Source: Palsa-295 sp963781105 (lineage in GTDB: Bacteria > Acidobacteriota > Terriglobia > Acidiferrales > UBA7541). From it: a DNA stretch of 64,000 nt. A model generated the notes under the pieces. That model had not been told where the DNA came from. It did not search any database and saw only the letters and a program-made list of their open reading frames with translations. The position numbers were made by a program, and so were the translations under genes. Shown piece after piece: positions 54,711-63,874 of this stretch (position 1 is the first letter of the stretch; every line of letters begins with the position of its first letter). The stretch is taken from positions 1-64,000 of the forward strand of contig CAWAED010000004.1 in the NCBI GenBank assembly GCA_963781105.1, read 5' to 3'.

Positions 54711-54869
54711 TGTGCAATTGCCCGTGCTGCCCGACGCCAGAATGGATACGCGAAACGAGATGCGCTTCCCCCGCGTGCGGCGTTTACGCCACGAATGGTC
54801 CGCACGTCACGCCGGAAAAGATGATGGCAAAGTGCGAGGCTGGCGTCAACATCCGGAATTGCGAGTTGA

Positions 54870-56147
54870 TTAGATTGCAAGCTGCTCGCGGGTGAGTTCA
54901 AAACCGTTGAGGTTGCCTACGACGGAAGCGGCCATGCGGCCGGGCTGGAAAAATTCGCGCGCGAGCTGTTGGACGTCTTCCACGGTGACGCTTTCTAGCA
55001 GCGCGATCAGGTCTTGCGCGGTGAAATGGCGGTTGAAGTACATGTGATAGCGAGCGAGACTGTTCATGCGCTGGCCGCTACCTTCGAGAGAGAGTAACGT
55101 CGCGCCTTTCAGATGATCCTTGGCGCGGCGCAACTCTTCCGTGCTGAGAGGCTCGTCGCGCAGGCTGCGGAATTCATCGAGCACGGAACGAACCAGCTGC
55201 GAAGCATTTTCGAGCGACGTGCCAGCGTAGACGGAAAGAGCTCCGGCATCGCGGTAGGAATTCAATTCACTGAAAATTGCATAGGCGAGGCCCTGGCGCT
55301 CGCGAATATTCTGGAAGAGGCGCGAGGACATGCCTCCGCCGAGGACGTTATTGAGCACGGCGACAGCGAATCGGCGGCGGTCGGTCATCGGCAGTGCTGG
55401 AACACCCATGCAGATGTGGACTTGCTCGAGTTCGTGCTTGGTGCGCAGAGTGACGTGCGGCGCGGCTTCGGGCTTTGGCTCGGCTTCGGCGGCCGTTGCG
55501 GAAGCGAGTTTCGCGAAACGTTCCGCTACAAGATCTACAAGCTGCTGGTGCGTCAAATGGCCGGCGGCGGTGATGACCATATTATTGGGCGCGTAGCGAT
55601 GTCTGAACCAGGCGCGCAACGTGTCGCGGCTGAAAGCCGAAACCGTTTCGGGAGTGCCGAGAATGGGTTTGCCCAGCGCGTGCGGCGACCAAAAATTCTG
55701 AGTGAAGAGTTCGTGGACAAGATCTTCGGGATTGTCCTGGGTCATGCGGATTTCTTCGAGGATCACCGATTTTTCGCGGTCAATTTCATCTTCGGCGAAT
55801 TTCGGCTCGAGAACCATGTCCGCGAGAACGTCGAAGGCTTTGGGAAGATGTTCATCCAGAACGCGCGTATTGAAGCAGACCATTTCTTTGGAGGTGAATG
55901 CGTCGAGCATGCCGCCGACGCTATCCACTTCGCGGGCGATATCTTCGGCGGTGCGCCGCGCCGTGCCTTTGAACACCATGTGCTCGATGAAATGCGAAAT
56001 GCCGTTGACGCCAGCAGGCTCGCAGCGTGAGCCGGAGCGCAGCCAGATTCCCACAGAAACGGAGTGGACGTGTTCCATCGGCTCGGTGATGACGACGAGG
56101 CCGTTCGGAAACACGTGTTGCTGCACCTTATGATTCGTGTCTGACAT
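54870..56147 (-). CDS. M16 family zinc peptidase (mitochondrial-processing-peptidase type)
   Basis: 425 residues. Inverted zinc motif HFIEH (52-56) with the distal Glu in VILEEIRM (about 131), and a paired C-terminal domain with R-x-GLAYA (RERQGLAYAIFSE). The two-domain length fits bacterial PqqL/YmxG-like processing peptidases. No signal peptide, so cytoplasmic. ATG at 56147. Confidence 0.92.
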   Translation of the reverse strand: MSDTNHKVQQHVFPNGLVVITEPMEHVHSVSVGIWLRSGSRCEPAGVNGISHFIEHMVFKGTARRTAEDIAREVDSVGGMLDAFTSKEMVCFNTRVLDEHLPKAFDVLADMVLEPKFAEDEIDREKSVILEEIRMTQDNPEDLVHELFTQNFWSPHALGKPILGTPETVSAFSRDTLRAWFRHRYAPNNMVITAAGHLTHQQLVDLVAERFAKLASATAAEAEPKPEAAPHVTLRTKHELEQVHICMGVPALPMTDRRRFAVAVLNNVLGGGMSSRLFQNIRERQGLAYAIFSELNSYRDAGALSVYAGTSLENASQLVRSVLDEFRSLRDEPLSTEELRRAKDHLKGATLLSLEGSGQRMNSLARYHMYFNRHFTAQDLIALLESVTVEDVQQLAREFFQPGRMAASVVGNLNGFELTREQLAI

Positions 56148-56256
56148 GTATCTTGGTATTGTGGCACGGTGCAGCAGTAAATGTCATATGCGAGGAAGAA
56201 AAGTTTCTATTGAATGTGCGCAGGCAGGCTGGGCTCGGGAGGACCGCGTGGCGCCG

Positions 56257-56871
56257 CTACATCAGTTTTTCGTCGGGGTCGAGTTTTCCATACTCACTGG
56301 AATAATGCAGCGGTACGTCCGCGTAGGCGCCTTTATCGAGCGAGTAGACTTCGCACGATGAGTACGGATACGAGTAAATGTGCACGCTCGCGGCGCGCTG
56401 ATTGAACTCTGGCAAATTCAGCACTTGGTGCACAGGCTCTTCGGGCTGAACCACGGCCGGATGCGTGGGGTCCATGTCGTAGGCGTCCGAAGGGATTAAT
56501 TTGCAGAGGCCGTGAGCAGCATCGCGATTTTCCACGCGAAAATTCTGCACGCGCAGGCGTCCGACCGGCGTGACCATCCAGCAATTCTGGCCGCGGTGAT
56601 TGTGAATGCGGCTGACCTGACCAATGTCCCAGCAAATGGCCAGAACTTCGAAAAGTTCGCATTTGTGAATCAGGTTCCGGGTGTAGTGGCTCTTGGCATA
56701 GAAAAGGTAAGGCGCGAGCGTTTCGGGATCAATGCCTTTGCGCGCAGTGAAATCGAAAACGCGCGGAATAGTAAATTCTTTTCCCGGAATGGCGCCAAGC
56801 TGCTTCACCCACTCGTCAATGGTCATCACTTCCATTGGGGCTTTGTGGTCCACGGGTGTCAGAGTTGCCAT
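56257..56871 (-). CDS. Cysteine dioxygenase
   Basis: 204 residues from ATG 56871, which has GGAGG seven bases upstream; earlier starts lack a site. Iron ligands His90 and His92 in SRIHNHRGQNCWM, and a third His at about 148 in VHQVLN. Cys97 stands where the Cys-Tyr cross-link forms in animal CDO, and HIYSYPY is conserved. Oxidises cysteine to cysteine sulfinate. Divergent from rlmN. Confidence 0.9.
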   Translation of the reverse strand: MATLTPVDHKAPMEVMTIDEWVKQLGAIPGKEFTIPRVFDFTARKGIDPETLAPYLFYAKSHYTRNLIHKCELFEVLAICWDIGQVSRIHNHRGQNCWMVTPVGRLRVQNFRVENRDAAHGLCKLIPSDAYDMDPTHPAVVQPEEPVHQVLNLPEFNQRAASVHIYSYPYSSCEVYSLDKGAYADVPLHYSSEYGKLDPDEKLM

Positions 56872-56987
56872 CGGCGCGCCTCCTGAGCTTTTTGCCGCAC
56901 ACTTTTTCTTAACATTCATTATATCGCCGCGCGGGCGGCTCGGCAGCGGGAAATCGCTTGCGGGGCGCGTGTTATTATGATGGCAAG

Positions 56988-58145
56988 ATGCATTCGGACA
57001 AACGAGAGAGCGCATCCGCGGCCGGCGGCGTGATGAATCTGCTGGGCCAATCGGCGGCAGAACTGCGCGCGTTGATGCAGAAGCTTGGTGAGCCCGCTTA
57101 CCGCGGCGGGCAAATTTATCACGCGCTTTATGCCGAGCGGCGGTTTGACATTGACGGGATGACGAATTTGCCGGCGAGTTTGCGCGAGCGGCTGACACAC
57201 AAGGCTTGCGTGGTGCTGCCGCGAACCGTGCGGCGCTACCGGTCGGCCGACGGGACCGCGCGTTACGTGCTGGCGCTCGAGACGGTGGAAACGTCGGGTG
57301 ACGAGACTCGATCAGGCTCGGGCGAGCCCGCGACGATTGAAACGGTGTTTATGCCGGAAGAAAATCGGCAGACAATTTGCATTTCGACGCAGGCGGGTTG
57401 CGCGGTGGATTGCCATTTCTGTCTGACGGCGACGCTTGGATTGATTCGGAATCTGACGGCGGCGGAAATTATCGGGCAGGTGCTGATCGCGCTGGAAGAA
57501 AATCGGGGAGCGCTGAAACCGCAAACGAACGTGGTGCTGATGGGTCAGGGCGAGCCGTTGCTGAATTACGATGCGGTGATGGCCGCGCTGGGAATCCTGC
57601 TTGATCCGAATGGCATGGCGATTACGCCGAAGCATACGACGCTTTCAACGAGCGGAATTATTCCCGGCATCGAACGGCTGGCACAAGAGAAAGTGCGCCC
57701 GAAGCTGGCGATTTCGCTGAATGCTTCCTCGAACGAGCAACGCGACAAGATCATGCCGATCAATCGCAAGTATCCGATTGAGAAGCTGCTGGAGGCTTGT
57801 GCGCGTTATCCTCTGCGGCCGTGGGAACATTTGACGTTTGAATATGTGCTGCTGGGCGGGTTTAACGATGCGCCAGAAGACGCTCGACGGGTTGCGCGAT
57901 TGCTTGGGAACTTGCGCGCCAAGGTGAATTTGATTCCGTGGAATCCCGGCGAGCTGCCTTACGAAAAACCGGACGCGGCGCGGATCGAAGAGTTTCGCCG
58001 AGTTCTTGCGGACAAGGATATTCGAGCTTTTGTGCGCTACTCGCGCGGGCAGGATGTGATGGCTGCGTGCGGACAGCTGGCGTTGCTCGAATCGGCGGCG
58101 CCAAGTGAAACCGCGGCTCTGGCGCAGATTTCTCCTTCTATTTAG
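56988..58145 (+). CDS. rlmN: Dual-specificity RNA methyltransferase RlmN
   Basis: 385 residues from ATG 56988. N-terminal accessory domain (about 16-100), radical-SAM core with C-x3-C-x2-C (Cys138, Cys142, Cys145 in CAVDCHFC), MGQGEPLLNYDAVM, HTTLSTSGIIPGI, and catalytic Cys361 (AACGQLA). Methylates C2 of A2503 in 23S rRNA and A37 of some tRNAs. Confidence 0.94.
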   Translation: MHSDKRESASAAGGVMNLLGQSAAELRALMQKLGEPAYRGGQIYHALYAERRFDIDGMTNLPASLRERLTHKACVVLPRTVRRYRSADGTARYVLALETVETSGDETRSGSGEPATIETVFMPEENRQTICISTQAGCAVDCHFCLTATLGLIRNLTAAEIIGQVLIALEENRGALKPQTNVVLMGQGEPLLNYDAVMAALGILLDPNGMAITPKHTTLSTSGIIPGIERLAQEKVRPKLAISLNASSNEQRDKIMPINRKYPIEKLLEACARYPLRPWEHLTFEYVLLGGFNDAPEDARRVARLLGNLRAKVNLIPWNPGELPYEKPDAARIEEFRRVLADKDIRAFVRYSRGQDVMAACGQLALLESAAPSETAALAQISPSI

Positions 58146-59118
58146 TTTTGCTGCGAATCCCGATGGCTGCCATCATGCGCCCGGTCGTGCGCTCTCGGCG
58201 GTAACTGAAGAACAGATCGGTACGGCAGGAAGTGCAGAAATCGCCGGTCTGGATTCTGTCGGGAGCGACGCCTGCCGACGCGAGGATAGCGCGATTGGCG
58301 GCAATCAAATCGAGCTGCACGCGCGGCGGGGGCGGCGCGTGGCCTGGCGGACGCATGGTGAGCCAAGGCAGCCAGTTGGGATCGTTGTCGCCGTTTTCGA
58401 GGGCATCGAATGGACCGGCGAACCATTCGCGAGCATTGGAAAACTTCGCGGCGAATTCCTTCACCACTTCGTGGCCTACTTCGTAGCAACAGCCGCCTAT
58501 TCCGGGGCCGAGGGCGGCGATGACGTCTTGCGGGCGCGTGCCGAATTCCATCTGCATCCTGCCGAGAGTTTTTTCCGCGACGCGCCGGGCCGTGCCGCGC
58601 CAGCCGGAATGAATCGCGGCGACGGCGTGGTGCTTGGTGTCGGCGAGTAGGATGGGAATGCAATCCGCGGTTTGTACGACGAGCAGAACGCCTGGTTCGC
58701 TGGTGATAAGCGCGTCGCCTTGAGGAGCTCGCTCGCCTTGCGGGACGTCAGGGCTGCCGACGACGTGAATGATGTCCGAATGAATCTGGCGCAGCCCTAC
58801 GACGCGCATTCTGGATGCGCCGAGCGACGCGAACAATTTCTTGCGATTCTCCGGGACGTGTTCGCGGGAATCCCATTCGGTGAAGCCGAGGTTCAGCACC
58901 TTTTCGGATGCGTTGCTCTCTTGTTGCGCTGGAAATTCGCTGACGCCGCCGGGACGTGTGCTGAAACCGTGCACCAGCCAATTTAGGCGCGCCAACGCCG
59001 GAGCTTCGAGAATTTGCAAGCCATTGCTTCGCCGCAAATGCCAGGTTGGCGGGCGTTTCGTTGTTGTTGTTTGCGACATGCCTCGCGACCGTGGCTTCTT
59101 GATGATTGTTGTGGCCAT
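58138..59118 (-). CDS. pgeF: Peptidoglycan-editing factor PgeF (laccase-domain, YfiH)
   Basis: 326 residues from ATG 59118 (an ATG at 59079 is an alternative; neither has a strong site). Laccase-domain hallmarks: VHGFSTRPGGVS, QIHSDIIHVV, VVQTADCIPILL, IHSGWRGTARR, LGPGIGGCCYEVG, and a terminal SYRRERTTGRM. PgeF removes wrongly incorporated serine from UDP-MurNAc peptides; related proteins act on purine nucleosides. Its 3' end overlaps that of rlmN by 8 bases. Confidence 0.92.
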   Translation of the reverse strand: MATTIIKKPRSRGMSQTTTTKRPPTWHLRRSNGLQILEAPALARLNWLVHGFSTRPGGVSEFPAQQESNASEKVLNLGFTEWDSREHVPENRKKLFASLGASRMRVVGLRQIHSDIIHVVGSPDVPQGERAPQGDALITSEPGVLLVVQTADCIPILLADTKHHAVAAIHSGWRGTARRVAEKTLGRMQMEFGTRPQDVIAALGPGIGGCCYEVGHEVVKEFAAKFSNAREWFAGPFDALENGDNDPNWLPWLTMRPPGHAPPPPRVQLDLIAANRAILASAGVAPDRIQTGDFCTSCRTDLFFSYRRERTTGRMMAAIGIRSKTK

Positions 59119-59236
59119 GAATGATGGTGCGCCCTGTGTGTCAACCGCGGCGCGTCTCAATTATAGTGGGTATAATCACGCGGCGGCGTGAATCTTGGAT
59201 TTTGTGATGCGGTTCACGGCGGAGCCAGGAGCTCAT

Positions 59237-59614
59237 TTGATCGTCGGGTTGGGGCTGGACATTGCGGAGATTGACCGGATTGAGGCAGCGCTGACGCGGC
59301 ATGGCGCGCCGATTCTGGAGCGGCTATACACGCCGGGTGAAGTCGCCTACTGCGAGAGTTATCGCCACAAATTCGAGCGATACGCTGGAAGATTTGCGGC
59401 CAAGGAAGCGGCGATGAAGGCGCTGGGGACCGGCTGGAGGCTGGGAGTGCGCTGGCGCGATATCGAAGTCGTGCGTGAGCCGAGCGGTAAGCCCACATTG
59501 CACCTGGAAGGCGCCGCGCGTAAGTTTGCCGAGCGGCTGGGGGTGAAAAATATTTCGCTGACGATCACGCATAGCGGGAATCTTGCGCTGGCCGAAGTTA
59601 TCTTCGAAAGCTGA
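59237..59614 (+). CDS. acpS: Holo-[acyl-carrier-protein] synthase
   Basis: 125 residues from a TTG at 59237, preceded by CAGGAG five bases upstream; this also matches the family's usual start (IVGLGLDI). Metal-binding Asp8 in GLDIAEIDRIE and Glu57 in GRFAAKEAAMKALG, with ITHSGNLALAEV at the end. Transfers phosphopantetheine from CoA to ACP. Converges with mtaB and overlaps it by 17 bases. Confidence 0.92.
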   Translation: MIVGLGLDIAEIDRIEAALTRHGAPILERLYTPGEVAYCESYRHKFERYAGRFAAKEAAMKALGTGWRLGVRWRDIEVVREPSGKPTLHLEGAARKFAERLGVKNISLTITHSGNLALAEVIFES

Positions 59615-61037
59615 GCTCCGCTTCCAGCGCCGCTTCCGCGATTTCCTCCGCGCTGCCAATCTGGGTCTCGCACCAGAGATTCGCGGGATGGCGGCCTGCG
59701 ACACGCACCTTCAAATAATTGCCGGTCAGCGCCTCGGTCCAAGTGTATCCGCCGCGCTTTAGCGTGAGCGCTCGCATTCTCTTCCCTGTTTGAAGATTGC
59801 GGAACGCTGCGGCTTTCTGCCGGCCGAGGGTGCGCAGCGCTCGCGCGCGCTCGCGCGTGACCTCAGGGGACACGGGCGCACCGAGGTCGACGGCCTTGGT
59901 GCCGGGACGAGCAGAGAAGGCGAAAACATGCAAGTAGGTGAACGGCAGCCGCTCGATGAATTCGAAAGTGGCACAAAAATCTTCATCCGTTTCGCCGGGA
60001 AATCCGGCGATCACATCCGCGCCGATGGCGGCGTCCGGCAGCGTGGTGCGGATCCGCCGGATGCGTTCGGCGTAGTGCTCCGCGCGATACCAGCGGTGCA
60101 TGGCGTGGAGGATGCGGTTCGACCCTGACTGTAAGGGGACGTGGAAATGTTGGGCGATGCGCGACGATGAGGCGACGAGCGCGACGAAATCTTCGGTGAC
60201 GTCTTGCGGCTCGATGGAGCTGAAGCGCAGCTGCTGCAAATCGGTTTCCTCGAGAAGCCGACGCACAGCTTGCGCCAGGTCGGCACGCGGCACAAGATCG
60301 CGTCCATAGGCGCCGAGATTGATGCCGCTCACAACGATTTCTTTTGCGCCAGCCGCCACGAGTTGTCGGACTTCCGCGATTACGACGTGCGGCGGCAGGC
60401 TGCGGCTGCGGCCGCGCACGAACGGGATCACGCAGTAGGAGCAGCGGTTATTGCAACCGTCTTGGATTTTCAGGATGGGGCGGGTGCGATCCCCTGGGAT
60501 ACTGGCGGCACCTTCGACTGGGGCAATCGCCACGGACGTTTGCGCGAAAATATCGCCCGTGAGAATTTTTGCCGGTCCGCGCGCTAGGGACATGGAATCG
60601 TCATCGAGGCGCGCCAAGGGAATGAAATCTTGCGACGGCACGCATGTTGAGCCAGCAGCCGCTGTCGCTTTCGCGGCCTCAGTATTGGCACCGGGCAGCA
60701 AGCCTTCGCGAACGACGCGCGGGATTTCCGTCTGATGCGAATTGCCGATCACCCAGGAGACGCCTTCGAGCGCAGCAATTTCCTCGGAAGCGCGCTGGGC
60801 GTAACAGCCGGTAACCACGATGCGCGCGGAGGGATTCGTGCGATGAATCTTCCGGATGGTGTCGCGCGCCTGCGAATCGGCGGCGGCTGTAACGGTGCAG
60901 GTGTTCAGGACGACGATGTCAGCGGCGGCGTGATCGTCGAGCAGCTCGAGACCGCTGGCACGCAGCGAGCGGCGCAGCGACGCGGCGTCTGCTTCGGTGG
61001 CGCGGCAGCCAAAATTTTCGAGTGAGAAAGTAGCCAT
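59598..61037 (-). CDS. mtaB: tRNA ms2t6A methylthiotransferase MtaB
   Basis: 479 residues. MTTase N-terminal domain (FSLENFGCRATEADA, VVLNTCTVTAAADSQ, VVTGCYAQR), radical-SAM core with DGCNNRCSYCVIPFVRGRSRS, GINLGAYGRDL, PLQSGSNRILHAMHR and a C-terminal TRAM-like domain. Adds a methylthio group to t6A37 of tRNA. A 40-residue low-conservation insert (about 110-165) lies between the first two domains. ATG 61037. Confidence 0.94.
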   Translation of the reverse strand: MATFSLENFGCRATEADAASLRRSLRASGLELLDDHAAADIVVLNTCTVTAAADSQARDTIRKIHRTNPSARIVVTGCYAQRASEEIAALEGVSWVIGNSHQTEIPRVVREGLLPGANTEAAKATAAAGSTCVPSQDFIPLARLDDDSMSLARGPAKILTGDIFAQTSVAIAPVEGAASIPGDRTRPILKIQDGCNNRCSYCVIPFVRGRSRSLPPHVVIAEVRQLVAAGAKEIVVSGINLGAYGRDLVPRADLAQAVRRLLEETDLQQLRFSSIEPQDVTEDFVALVASSSRIAQHFHVPLQSGSNRILHAMHRWYRAEHYAERIRRIRTTLPDAAIGADVIAGFPGETDEDFCATFEFIERLPFTYLHVFAFSARPGTKAVDLGAPVSPEVTRERARALRTLGRQKAAAFRNLQTGKRMRALTLKRGGYTWTEALTGNYLKVRVAGRHPANLWCETQIGSAEEIAEAALEAELSFRR

Positions 61038-61148
61038 AAAGCGAAATTCAAAGCCGGACCAGAACGCTTTGAGTGAAGAATTATAACAGTGAAAATGGCG
61101 AAGAACCCAACGCGGAGGTTGCCAGCAAGCGATCTGAAGACGTTGTGG

Positions 61149-61826
61149 TTAAGCTCCAGCTCCGCGACGTTGGTAGCAGAGCAAGATCAAATCGGCGCGG
61201 CGGCGGACACCAAATTTCGCAAGCAGATTGGAGACGTGGAATTTCACGGTGCGTTCGGAGATGTGCAAGCGGTCGGCGACTTCCTTATTGGCCAAATTTT
61301 CCAGTAGTCCTGCGAGAACTTCCTGCTCGCGACGGCTGAGTTCGGCTGGAGAATCTCCGCGCAAACGGCGCCCTTGCGTGGTGCTGAGAATGGAATCCAC
61401 GAAGCGGGAAAGCACTTCGCGGGGAACCCAGAAACCGCCGGAAGCGACTAGGGGAAGCGCGCGGGGCAGCTGTTCGCGGGCTTCTTTGTAATTCAAGATG
61501 CCTTTCACGCCCTGGCGCAGAAGCGTGTAGCTATCGGTTTCCTTGAGGTTATCGCCCACGACCAAAAGCCGCGCGGCGGCGTTGTGGTCCAAAATATTGC
61601 CAAGAAGCGCGCCCGTGGCCTGGCGGGCCGCATGGGCGTCGATCACGTAGACCGAAGCGCGCGGCACTTCCAGATTGCGCAGATCCGGCGCCAGCATGGA
61701 GTCAAGCTGCTTGGCGACCAACTGGAAAGAAGTATCGGTTAAAAGGCGCCGAAACTCCTCAAGCACCATCGGGTGAGGAGAAAGAAGGCAAACTTTTAGT
61801 TTTGAGTTTGTAGCGGCCTTTACCAT
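61149..61826 (-). CDS. LuxR-type (NarL-family) regulator with atypical receiver
   Basis: 225 residues from ATG 61826. A receiver-like domain (8-125) where the usual acidic pair after the first strand is replaced (CLLSPHPMVLEEF) although an aspartate stands at the phosphoacceptor strand (YVIDAHAA, Asp63). The C-terminal GerE domain is intact: ELSRREQEVLAGLLENLANKEVADRLHISERTVKFHVSNLLAKFG. Loss of the Mg-binding acids suggests control without phosphorylation. No histidine kinase adjacent; a sigma-54 activator gene lies 180 bases upstream on the same strand. Confidence 0.88.
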   Translation of the reverse strand: MVKAATNSKLKVCLLSPHPMVLEEFRRLLTDTSFQLVAKQLDSMLAPDLRNLEVPRASVYVIDAHAARQATGALLGNILDHNAAARLLVVGDNLKETDSYTLLRQGVKGILNYKEAREQLPRALPLVASGGFWVPREVLSRFVDSILSTTQGRRLRGDSPAELSRREQEVLAGLLENLANKEVADRLHISERTVKFHVSNLLAKFGVRRRADLILLCYQRRGAGA

Positions 61827-62005
61827 CGCAGTCAAGGCTAGCGGAATTAACGCACAGGGGCAAGACCGATAGGAGGGGTGATTTCATACCAGACACGGGT
61901 ACTTGTGGGCTTCAAAACAGGGCTAAAGACATAGGCTTGCACGATATGAGGTGCGGTACCGTTGGCGACCTGGTTTTAGATATCGGCGTCCATGGTTTAT
62001 TTGCT

Positions 62006-63076
62006 TTATGAGTTCTCGGCAAGGCCGTTTTCGGTTTGGCCGTTGCGGCGCGGACGCTTCGCCGGCAGGCCGGCTTGGCGGACTTTATACAGCAGTGCGC
62101 GGTAGCTGATTTTCAGAATCTCGGCGGTGCGGCGGCGATTCCAGTGATTGGCTTGCAGCACTTTCAGAATGACGTCGTGTTCCATGCGCCGGGTCACCTG
62201 CTGCGCGATGCGCTTCAGCGGAATATTCCCCTCTTCATTCATTTCGTAGGAAATGGCGAGAGGCTTTTTTTCGGCGCCACGATCGCGGTCTGAATGGAAA
62301 GCTTCTTCGGAGCCAAGGATCACATAACGCGCCATGCAATTTTCCAGCTCGCGAATATTGCCTGGCCAGTCGCGTTGTTGCAGCAGATGCAGCGATTCGC
62401 GGGAGACCGGCGCAGCGTCCCGCTGGAAGCGGCGATTGAATTGTTCGCGGAGATATTCGACGAGATAGGGAATATCGTCGCGGCGGTCGCGCAGCGAAGG
62501 CAACGTGATGGTGATTACATTGATGCGGTAGAAAAGGTCGGCCCGAAAACTGCCGCTGGCGATTTCCTGATGCAGCAGGCGATTAGTAGCGCAGATCACG
62601 CGGGCGTCCAATTGCTTTTCTTCATGATCGCCGATGCGCGTGAAATGGCCGTCCTGCAGAACGTGCAGCAACTTGGCTTGCAGGCTGGAATCGATCTCGG
62701 CAATCTCGTCGAGAAACAGCGTTCCGCCCTGCGCCATTTCGATGCGTCCGGGCTTGGCGGCGTGCGCGCCGGTGAAGGCGCCCTTCTGAAATCCGAACAG
62801 CTCGCTTTCAATAAGCGTTCCGGGGATCGCGGGACAATTTACCTTTACAAAGGGACCCTGACTCCACGGAGAACGCTCGTGGATGAAGCGAGCAAGAACT
62901 TCCTTCCCGGTGCCGCTCTCGCCCAGAACCAAAATGGGTACGTTGAGACCGGCGGCGCGCTCGACGCGTTGCCGAACTGCTTGCATGGCCTCCGACGGAC
63001 CAAAATAAACGTGCTGAGGAGGTATTTCAACCGGCTGGGCCAAGGGTGCGATTCGTGCTTCGGCGGCAGATGCCAT
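62006..63076 (-). CDS. Sigma-54-dependent activator (AAA+ and Fis domains, no receiver)
   Basis: 356 residues from ATG 63076. Walker A GESGTGKE (52-59), the sigma-54-contacting GAFTGA (99-104), LFLDEIAEID, ATNRLLHQEI, FYRINVITI, WPGNIRELEN, and a Fis-type HTH (about 308-345: NHWNRRRTAEILKISYRALLYKVRQAGL). Only about 25 residues precede the AAA+ domain, so no sensory receiver: activity must be set by expression or by a partner (PspF-like). A frame reaching 63145 would add 23 residues. Confidence 0.92.
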   Translation of the reverse strand: MASAAEARIAPLAQPVEIPPQHVYFGPSEAMQAVRQRVERAAGLNVPILVLGESGTGKEVLARFIHERSPWSQGPFVKVNCPAIPGTLIESELFGFQKGAFTGAHAAKPGRIEMAQGGTLFLDEIAEIDSSLQAKLLHVLQDGHFTRIGDHEEKQLDARVICATNRLLHQEIASGSFRADLFYRINVITITLPSLRDRRDDIPYLVEYLREQFNRRFQRDAAPVSRESLHLLQQRDWPGNIRELENCMARYVILGSEEAFHSDRDRGAEKKPLAISYEMNEEGNIPLKRIAQQVTRRMEHDVILKVLQANHWNRRRTAEILKISYRALLYKVRQAGLPAKRPRRNGQTENGLAENS

Positions 63077-63439
63077 TGATATCCAGTCTGCTGAAGTGAG
63101 GCTTATTGCGCGCCTCCATGAAAAGTATTGCACACACAACGCCAAACAATTTGGGGCGAGTAGTACGACGGCGGCAAGCGTCTCAAATGAATATTTCTTG
63201 CAATGTGTTTTGTTTGAGTAAGTTAGACCGGAGTGTCCCGGGGGATTCCCTAGTACTGAGAGACGCTGAAGGAGCGATAAGTAGTACGTTCGTCAGAAAA
63301 TCCTAGGCACTTTCGGGAATTGACCTTCCTAGTGGGAGTTTCGCTTCCCTTCGTGTACACGGCTTTTACGCAAGGCACGAATCGTGCGCGAATAGGCTCG
63401 TGCGTGAAAAATGTTGCGCCGGTGACTGGAGAATCCTAG
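63077..63439. other. Gap between sigma-54 activator and CBS protein
   Basis: No gene or clear hairpin. It contains the upstream region of the activator and the downstream end of the CBS gene; AT-richer than its surroundings. I could not identify a -24/-12 promoter with certainty. Confidence 0.35.
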
Positions 63440-63874
63440 TTAGCGCTGCGGAAAGATCATGGATTCGAGCATGTCCGCGCGGGCTTTTTGATCGGACGCA
63501 AACAACTGCAAAAGGTCAGTCACAGAGATCATTCCGCGGAAGCCTTTTTCGTGATCGAGCACCACCAGATGGTAGATGCTGTGCTGTTCCATTAGACGCA
63601 AGCAATCTTCTAGTGAAGTGTCCGGGGTGGCGCTGATGATCTGCGTCGTCATGATTTCGGAAACATGCATCCACGCGGGACACTTATTTTCGGCAGCAAC
63701 TTTATCGGAAACGTCGCTTTGCGACACGACGCCTAGGAGAACTCCCCGGGGGTCGCACACACCGACGGCGCGAACTTGCTTCTCGCGCAAATAGCGCGCG
63801 GCGTTATGTACGGTGACGTCTTCGCTAACGAAATAAACTTCGCGGCGGCCGGCAATCAGGTCCGCAACTCTCAT
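63440..63874 (-). CDS. CBS-domain pair protein
   Basis: 144 residues, two CBS motifs (about 1-60 with VSEDVTVHNAARYLREKQVRAVGVCDPRGVLLGVVSQSDV, and 70-130 with IISATPDTSLEDCLRLMEQHSIYHLVVLD, MISVTDLL). Such pairs bind adenine nucleotides and regulate partners. The ATG at 63874 has GGAGGG six bases upstream. No partner domain, so it acts in trans; target unknown. Confidence 0.9.
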   Translation of the reverse strand: MRVADLIAGRREVYFVSEDVTVHNAARYLREKQVRAVGVCDPRGVLLGVVSQSDVSDKVAAENKCPAWMHVSEIMTTQIISATPDTSLEDCLRLMEQHSIYHLVVLDHEKGFRGMISVTDLLQLFASDQKARADMLESMIFPQR

